NCBI GenBank assembly: GCA_044432975.1
Contig: JAWXUC010000006.1
Span: 1 to 64,000 of the forward strand
DNA: 64,000 bases
Origin: JAWXUC01 sp044432975
Lineage (GTDB): Bacteria; Pseudomonadota; Alphaproteobacteria; RF32; CAG-239
Reading direction: 5' to 3'
The position numbers were made by a program, and so were the translations under genes. Under the pieces are notes generated by a model that ran no database searches, was not told where the DNA came from, and saw only the letters and a list, made by a program, of their open reading frames with translations. Within the stretch, counting starts at the first letter, position 1. Every line of letters starts with the position of its first letter. Positions 59,516-64,000 of this stretch are shown here, in pieces.

Positions 59516-59983
59516 ATGAAAACATATTCTACAAAACCAGCTGACATTGATAGAAAATGGTACATCGTTGATGCAAGTGGCGTTGTTTTGGGTCGTTTAT
59601 CTGCTGAGATTTCAAAAATCTTACGCGGAAAACACAAAACATCTTATGTTCCACACATCGATTGCGGTGATTACGTTGTTGTTATTAATGCAGACAAAGT
59701 AAAATTAACAGGTAAAAAATTAACAGATAAAGTTTATTATCACCATACACAATATGTTGGCGGTATTAAAGAAACAACTCCAGCAAAAATTTTGGCTGGA
59801 AAATTCCCAGAAAGAGTTGTTCAAAAAGCTGTTGAAAGAATGATTTCTCGTTCACCATTGGGTAGAGATCAATTAGCAAAATTAAGAGTATATGCGGGTT
59901 CTGAACATCCACATACTGCACAAAATCCAGTTGTTTTGGATATTGCAGCAAAAAATCCTAAAAACAAAAGGAGTGCATTATAA
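59516..59983 (+). CDS. rplM: 50S ribosomal protein L13
   Basis: A 155-residue L13. It begins MKTYSTKPADIDRKWYIVDA and has VLGRLSAEISKILRGKHKTS, YVPHIDCGDYVVVINADKV, KIYYHHTQ-like VYYHHTQYVGGIKETT and GMLP-region RMISRSPLGRDQLAKLRVY. It is the first gene of the universal rplM-rpsI operon; its stop overlaps the rpsI start by one base (TAATG). Assembly of L13 begins early in 50S formation. Confidence 0.98.
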   Translation: MKTYSTKPADIDRKWYIVDASGVVLGRLSAEISKILRGKHKTSYVPHIDCGDYVVVINADKVKLTGKKLTDKVYYHHTQYVGGIKETTPAKILAGKFPERVVQKAVERMISRSPLGRDQLAKLRVYAGSEHPHTAQNPVVLDIAAKNPKNKRSAL

Positions 59984-60447
59984 TGACTAAAGAAGTTATT
60001 GAATCATTGCAAGATATTAAACAAGTTGCAACAGAAGTTAGAAAACCTAAAAAAGATAAATTAGGTAGAGCTTATGCAACAGGTAAAAGAAAAAATTCTG
60101 TAGCAAGAGTTTGGGTAAAACCAGGTAAAGGTAATATTGTTGTTAACACAAAAACTATTGATGAATATTTTGCTCGTCCAGTTTTAAAAATGGTTATCAA
60201 CCAACCTTTTGAATTAACAAACAGAATTAATGAATTTGACGTAGTTTGCACAGTTAAAGGCGGCGGTCTTTCTGGTCAAGCTGGTGCAATTAAGCACGGT
60301 ATTTCAAAAGCATTAGACAACTTTGAACCAGAATTAAGATCAGTATTGAAAAAAGCTGGCTTCTTAACTCGTGATGACAGAGTTGTAGAACGTAAGAAAT
60401 TTGGTAAAGCGAAAGCTCGTCGTTCATACCAATTCTCTAAACGTTAA
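59983..60447 (+). CDS. rpsI: 30S ribosomal protein S9
   Basis: A 154-residue S9 with a ~25-residue N-terminal extension, then GRAYATGKRKNSVARVWVKP, VKGGGLSGQAGAIKHGISKA and the C-terminal DDRVVERKKFGKAKARRSYQ then FSKR, whose terminal Arg contacts P-site tRNA. The extension is common in alphaproteobacteria. Translationally coupled to rplM; a strong terminator follows. Confidence 0.98.
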   Translation: MTKEVIESLQDIKQVATEVRKPKKDKLGRAYATGKRKNSVARVWVKPGKGNIVVNTKTIDEYFARPVLKMVINQPFELTNRINEFDVVCTVKGGGLSGQAGAIKHGISKALDNFEPELRSVLKKAGFLTRDDRVVERKKFGKAKARRSYQFSKR

Positions 60448-60467
60448 TTTGTTAAAAGAACACATCA

Positions 60468-60499
60468 AAAAAACCTCTTGTTTTTACAAGAGGTTTTTT
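60468..60499 (+). terminator. Terminator of rplM-rpsI
   Basis: AAAAAACCTCTTGT-tttt-ACAAGAGGTTTTTT, a perfect 14-bp stem ending in six T residues. Confidence 0.95.
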
Positions 60500-60535
60500 G
60501 TTTGGATAAAAGGTTGTTTTTAAAAGCTATAAACG

Positions 60536-60698
60536 TCATTGCGAGCGAAGCGTGGCAATTCAGAATAATTTATATTGCTATATATAGCTAAGGCAAAAAT
60601 AAATGATTGTGTTTTATAATAATTTGTAGGGAATGGTCTTGACCATTCCTTTGAAATTAGCCATATTATACAAGGAACAGTCAAGACTGTTCCCTACA
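60536..60698. repeat. Interspersed repeats (family B and an inverted family C pair)
   Basis: CGTCATTGCGAGCGAAGCGT then GGCAATTC at 60536 is a family-B copy. 60625-60698 carries TGTAGGGAATGGTCTTGACC at the left and GTCAAGACTGTTCCCTACA at the right, an inverted pair that could form a long hairpin. The gap between rpsI and gpsA (60447-60809) has no gene. Confidence 0.8.
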
Positions 60699-60808
60699 AG
60701 AGATATGCAATCAAATATATAGTCATTTAGCGATATAGATGCTTTATCATTGATTTTATCCTAAAAAACTCCTGCATTTTGCAGGTGTTTTTTATTATTT
60801 ACTTTATC

Positions 60809-61777
60809 TTAAAATTCTCTTTTTAAAGATCTTTCAAATAATGTTTTTAAGCTCTCTTTTATAGGCGCCTTGTTGTATATAACATCAAACAAAACTTGAG
60901 AGATTGGCATGTCTATATTATGTGCATCTGCATATTCTTTAACAGCTTTTAATGTTGCAACACCTTCTGCAAGCTTACCAAAATCTTCACCTTTTGCAAA
61001 TTTTTCACCAAAAGAGCGGTTATGAGAGTGTGGAGAGAACAATGTTGCTTCATAATCGCCCAAATGAGCCAAGCCATAAGCGCTCATTTTATCTCCGCCT
61101 TTGGCTTCAATAAGTCTGCCAACTTCAATAGGGGCTCTAGCCATTAACGCTCCTTTTAAGCCGTACCATTCAAGACCATCTAAAATGCCAGCAGCAATAC
61201 CAATAACGTTTTTCAATGCTGCACCAACTTGATTACCTATGAAATCTGTACCAAAATAAAATCTAATTAATTCAGAAGACAATAGATTAATCCATTTTTC
61301 TTTAACCGCATCATCTGCAGAATCAATAACTGCACAAGATGGAACACCTTTCATATAATCCTGAACATGACCAGGTCCTGATAATGTTGCAAAGTTAATG
61401 TCTTGATTAATTTCTTCTTCAAAAATTTCGCTTAATGTTTTGCCGCTAGGAGCTTCTAAACCTTTAATTGCAAGCAAGAAATATTTTCCTGTTAAATCAA
61501 ATTGATTAAGTTCTTTAGCAAGTCCACGCAAATGTTGGCAGCCGATAGAGATTATAATCATGTCATTATTGCTTACAAAATCTTTAAGATTATCAACTAA
61601 CTGCATATTGTCTAAAAGAGTTAAATAAGAGTTTTTTCTAGTAGCGCTAAGTTCTAAAAAAGCAGGAGAAGTTGGAATATCATACATTTCAACATTAAGG
61701 TTACAATATTTTGCACCATACCAAGCCAAAAAGCCACCCCAGCGGCCACAGCCAATTACACCAAGTTTATTTGTCAT
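60809..61777 (-). CDS. gpsA: Glycerol-3-phosphate dehydrogenase [NAD(P)+] GpsA
   Basis: A 322-residue enzyme reducing dihydroxyacetone phosphate to sn-glycerol-3-phosphate for phospholipids. The NAD motif is LGVIGCGRWGGFLAW (GxGxWG), followed by LAIKGLEAPSGKTLSEI, SGPGHVQDYMKG, the catalytic Lys in ALKNVIGIAAG and GLAHLGDYEATLFSPHSHNR with the substrate-binding Arg. Some motifs are divergent: the usual GP(S/T)xA is GPGHV. Its product also feeds the TagD step of the surface-polymer locus 2.5 kb away. It follows the gene at 61781 by 3 bp. Confidence 0.9.
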   Translation of the reverse strand: MTNKLGVIGCGRWGGFLAWYGAKYCNLNVEMYDIPTSPAFLELSATRKNSYLTLLDNMQLVDNLKDFVSNNDMIIISIGCQHLRGLAKELNQFDLTGKYFLLAIKGLEAPSGKTLSEIFEEEINQDINFATLSGPGHVQDYMKGVPSCAVIDSADDAVKEKWINLLSSELIRFYFGTDFIGNQVGAALKNVIGIAAGILDGLEWYGLKGALMARAPIEVGRLIEAKGGDKMSAYGLAHLGDYEATLFSPHSHNRSFGEKFAKGEDFGKLAEGVATLKAVKEYADAHNIDMPISQVLFDVIYNKAPIKESLKTLFERSLKREF

Positions 61778-61780
61778 GAA

Positions 61781-62137
61781 TTATAAGCCTTTCTTGTTTT
61801 TTTGACGTCCAACAATCGCATTTATATGATCAAAATTTTCAAAAGAGTTGTAAGCTAAGTTATGAGCTTGATTTTGATTGTCATAAAAAACTTTATTAGC
61901 TAAGAGTTCTATTGCATTATCAATTTTTCTAAAAGCGGTATTGTAGTCAGTATTGAAATTATTTTTAGATTTTTTTTGGACAACAGAATGATAGGCATTA
62001 ATAACCTTCGCTGTTTCATCAGCTGAGTTAGAATAACCTTTATCTTCAAAATCACGCATTATATCAGCAGTAATCTGATAAAAACATTTGTTAGTCAAAA
62101 TGCTTTTTTGCTGTTTATTACGACTGTCAATTATCAT
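61781..62137 (-). CDS. Hypothetical protein (118 aa) upstream of gpsA
   Basis: A 118-residue soluble, probably helical protein, Asn/Lys-rich, with no recognised family. It starts MIIDSRNKQQKSILTNKCFY and ends IVGRQKNKKGL. AGAGG lies before the ATG and the stop is three bases from the gpsA ATG, so they form one operon. The tight pairing suggests a role linked to glycerol-3-phosphate supply, but the sequence itself does not show one. Confidence 0.7.
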   Translation of the reverse strand: MIIDSRNKQQKSILTNKCFYQITADIMRDFEDKGYSNSADETAKVINAYHSVVQKKSKNNFNTDYNTAFRKIDNAIELLANKVFYDNQNQAHNLAYNSFENFDHINAIVGRQKNKKGL

Positions 62138-62260
62138 AACATACCTCTTTAGTGAATGGTTTTATAGCATAAGATTTTTATTTTTCAACTCTTTTTTATT
62201 TGTTTATAATTTGATATCTAAAAGACAATTTTATAATACAATAATAAAGTAAAAAAAATA

Positions 62261-62947
62261 TTAAAAAAGTTCTTGTTGCAAATTATCCTCAAAAAAGTTT
62301 ATAACTTCTTTTGCCATAGGTACGGTTATTGCTTTTTGCCTTTCTAAAGATAGCAAATCAAGCTCATTTATGAGTTTTGTTATAAATAAAAATGATCTTT
62401 CAGCCCTTTTTAATATAAAAGAAATAACATCAGGATTTATGTTTATTCCTTTATCATAAGCAAGTTTTACAATTAATGCGTTTAATAAAATGTCATCAGG
62501 GGCTTTAATTTCGGCAACAGCAACAGCTCCAAATCTCGAGTTTAAATCTTTTATAGGCGTAATAATCTGATTTAATGGTTTTTTAGATGTAAACAAAATA
62601 TATCCACCTTCATTTTTATATACGTTGTAAAGATGAAACATTGCCTCACAATCAATATTTTCATCAATATCTTCAATTGCAAGTATGCTGTTTTTATAAA
62701 AGAAAGTATCATAATTTTTCATATTTACATTTTTAGCAGATATAACTAACGCATTATATTTGTCTTTAAATATGTTTACAAGGTGTGTTTTCCCGCATCC
62801 TTCTTTGCCATAAATATTAAAAGCAAAAAATTCTTTATACCAAAAACAGTCTATAGCACTATAGGCTTGTTCATTAGATGAACTTATAAAAAAGTCTTCA
62901 ATCCCCATAAGGGTAGGGAGTTCTAATTTTAAGGCACTTTGTTTCAT
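62261..62947 (-). CDS. DnaA-related regulatory protein HdaA
   Basis: A 228-residue AAA+ protein homologous to DnaA domain III without the DNA-binding domain: HdaA (Hda), which with the beta clamp stimulates ATP hydrolysis by DnaA after initiation. The N terminus has a clamp-binding-like QSALKLELP, then FNIYGKEGCGKTHLV (Walker A), ILAIEDIDE (Walker B), FTSKKPLNQI (sensor 1) and DLNSRFGAVAVAEI with the Arg finger. ATG overlaps the stop of cckA by 4 bp. Confidence 0.88.
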   Translation of the reverse strand: MKQSALKLELPTLMGIEDFFISSSNEQAYSAIDCFWYKEFFAFNIYGKEGCGKTHLVNIFKDKYNALVISAKNVNMKNYDTFFYKNSILAIEDIDENIDCEAMFHLYNVYKNEGGYILFTSKKPLNQIITPIKDLNSRFGAVAVAEIKAPDDILLNALIVKLAYDKGININPDVISFILKRAERSFLFITKLINELDLLSLERQKAITVPMAKEVINFFEDNLQQELF

Positions 62948-64000
62948 AATACACTTACAACCATTTTTGTTAAATCTCCTAAAGAATATGGCTTTGCTAA
63001 AAACTCAAATTCAAAATCATCTAAACCTTCATCAATAAGCAAGTCTTTGGTATATCCAGATGTTAAAATAACTTTTATATCCTTTATTATGTTACCTTTA
63101 ACCATTTTTGCCAACTCAGCTCCACTAATGCCAGGCATTACGACATCTGAGAATAATATTTGAAAGTTTTTATCTGTATTTAATATTTCTAAAGCCTCTT
63201 CAGCATTGGCTGCTTGAATAACCTCAAAACCTTTTTTAGTCAAGGCCCTAACGCCAAAAGTTCTAACAGAGTGTTCGTCTTCAACAAATAATACCCTTGC
63301 TTTATTCACCTTAACAGAACTTTCCTGAATTTGCCTATCTATTGTAGATACGTTTAAGCCTAGAATCATCTTTTGACTAACATTTATTGGTGCTGCAATT
63401 TCTTGTTGAATTTCCATTACAGGAACGCCATCAACAATAGTTTTGTTTTGATTCTTAGAGTTTTCAGAAGGCTTATCTTGTAGAGGTAAATAAACATAAA
63501 ATGTTGTTCCTTTGCCAACAATGCTTTTAACTTTAATAAAGCCACCTGTTTGACTAATAATACCATAAACCATGGCAAGTCCTAAACCTGTACCAGAACC
63601 AACAACATTTTGCTTTGTAGAAAAGAAAGGGTCAAATATTTTACTTAAGTTGTCAGGGTCGATTCCGCATCCACTATCAGAAACTTCAATACAAACAAAA
63701 TCTTTTGGACTAATAATATCTTCTCCAAAAATATATGGCTCTCTTAAGTGGTAGTTATATGTGTTTATTTTAAGAGTGCCTTTTCCTTCCATTGCATCTT
63801 TTGCATTAATCGCCAAATTAATAATAACCTGAGATAGTTGAGTAGGGTCAACTTTAATGTGTCCCACGTTTTGATCGTGGAAGATATCTAGTTTTACTTT
63901 TTCTCCCAATATTCTTTTTAACATATGGCTAACATCACCGATTCCATCAACAACATCAATAATTTGTGCGTTTAATGATTGTTTTCTAGAAAAAGCTAAT
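62944..64000 (-). CDS. cckA: Hybrid histidine kinase CckA, C-terminal part (partial)
   Basis: The 3' portion of a hybrid sensor kinase that runs off the right edge; about 352 codons are present. Visible are the end of the DHp region (SHMLKRILGEKVKLDI), the HATPase domain with N box VIINLAINAKDAMEGKGTLK, G1 VSDSGCGIDPDN, F box FDPFFSTK and G2 GSGTGLGLAMV, a ~60-residue linker, and a receiver domain with phospho-Asp in ILFSDVVMPG and Lys in FLAKPYSL. The layout and LLGEKV phrase match alphaproteobacterial CckA, which phosphorylates CtrA and CpdR through ChpT. The open frame continues past 63924 to the edge. Confidence 0.88.
   Translation of the reverse strand, partial: LAFSRKQSLNAQIIDVVDGIGDVSHMLKRILGEKVKLDIFHDQNVGHIKVDPTQLSQVIINLAINAKDAMEGKGTLKINTYNYHLREPYIFGEDIISPKDFVCIEVSDSGCGIDPDNLSKIFDPFFSTKQNVVGSGTGLGLAMVYGIISQTGGFIKVKSIVGKGTTFYVYLPLQDKPSENSKNQNKTIVDGVPVMEIQQEIAAPINVSQKMILGLNVSTIDRQIQESSVKVNKARVLFVEDEHSVRTFGVRALTKKGFEVIQAANAEEALEILNTDKNFQILFSDVVMPGISGAELAKMVKGNIIKDIKVILTSGYTKDLLIDEGLDDFEFEFLAKPYSLGDLTKMVVSVL

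Overview
The window reads as a low-GC (about one third G+C by eye) alphaproteobacterial chromosome segment, probably from a host- or gut-associated lineage with a compact genome. Class-level evidence: the cckA-hdaA pair at the right edge (CckA cell-cycle kinase and the DnaA-inactivating HdaA), a FliX-family protein, and the dusB-trkA-hfq-hflX order typical of this class, here without the ntrBC/ntrYX genes that usually sit between dusB and trkA. Promoters look like ordinary sigma-70 sites and most genes have AAGGAG-type ribosome sites; genes are often coupled by ATGA or TAATG overlaps. The placement below class level is inference.

Layout. 1-420: a 102-bp tandem repeat and tRNA-Gly/tRNA-Arg. 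0.5-6.3 kb: murJ, a DUF2333-like protein, a NifU-domain protein, a Bax-like glucosaminidase and a DUF1566-like secreted protein; then an XRE regulator divergent from a hypothetical gene. 6.3-8.7 kb: unknown genes, two of them without a Shine-Dalgarno and of different base composition. 8.9-12.1 kb: MoxR ATPase, DUF58 protein, CstA-type transporter. 12.1-17.5 kb: DEAD-box helicase with a structured leader, an M29 aminopeptidase with a tandem duplication, an M49-like metallopeptidase. 17.5-20.8 kb: hypothetical gene, tetranucleotide repeat tract, ArsR regulator and SDR oxidoreductase bracketed by three copies of one palindrome, M20 peptidase. 20.8-24.9 kb: a membrane flavin/iron-sulfur protein coupled to a membrane-anchored nitroreductase, a metallophosphoesterase, murI.

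25-33.4 kb is one tightly packed run: a 1322-residue membrane-anchored coiled-coil protein, dusB, trkA, hfq, hflX, tyrA. 33.4-38.8 kb: a periplasmic binding protein, a hypothetical protein, rsmD, an RluB-type pseudouridine synthase and a uvrC that lacks the C-terminal HhH domain. 38.8-45.9 kb: a membrane lysozyme, OmpA-like and small lipoproteins, a FliX homologue coupled to a pseudopilin, a beta-barrel protein, a HAD phosphatase, an acidic SD-less gene and a nitronate monooxygenase-like flavoprotein. 46-51.1 kb: murD, a secreted cysteine-peptidase-like protein, and a two-gene operon (unknown 549-aa protein plus VanX-like dipeptidase) preceded by an aromatic-rich mini-ORF and a terminator.

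51.1-55.3 kb is an accessory, repeat-laden stretch: inverted 34-bp palindromes, a 560-bp mosaic of interspersed repeats, a Cys-rich secreted protein, tRNA-Thr, a secreted protein and SD-less small genes, with two direct copies of a ~195-bp MITE-like element around the tRNA. 55.3-58.4 kb is a probable acquired surface-polymer locus: XRE regulator, GT2 glycosyltransferase, CDP-glycerol glycerophosphotransferase and glycerol-3-phosphate cytidylyltransferase; gpsA at 60.8 kb could feed it with sn-glycerol-3-phosphate. The right end is housekeeping: ROK kinase, rplM-rpsI, gpsA, hdaA and the 3' part of cckA.

Cell-envelope work is a recurrent theme: lipid II flipping and precursor synthesis (murJ, murI, murD), wall cleavage (Bax-like, lysozyme, VanX-like, cysteine peptidase) and surface decoration (glycerol-phosphate locus). 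All calls come from reading the sequence and translated frames; no database search was run.
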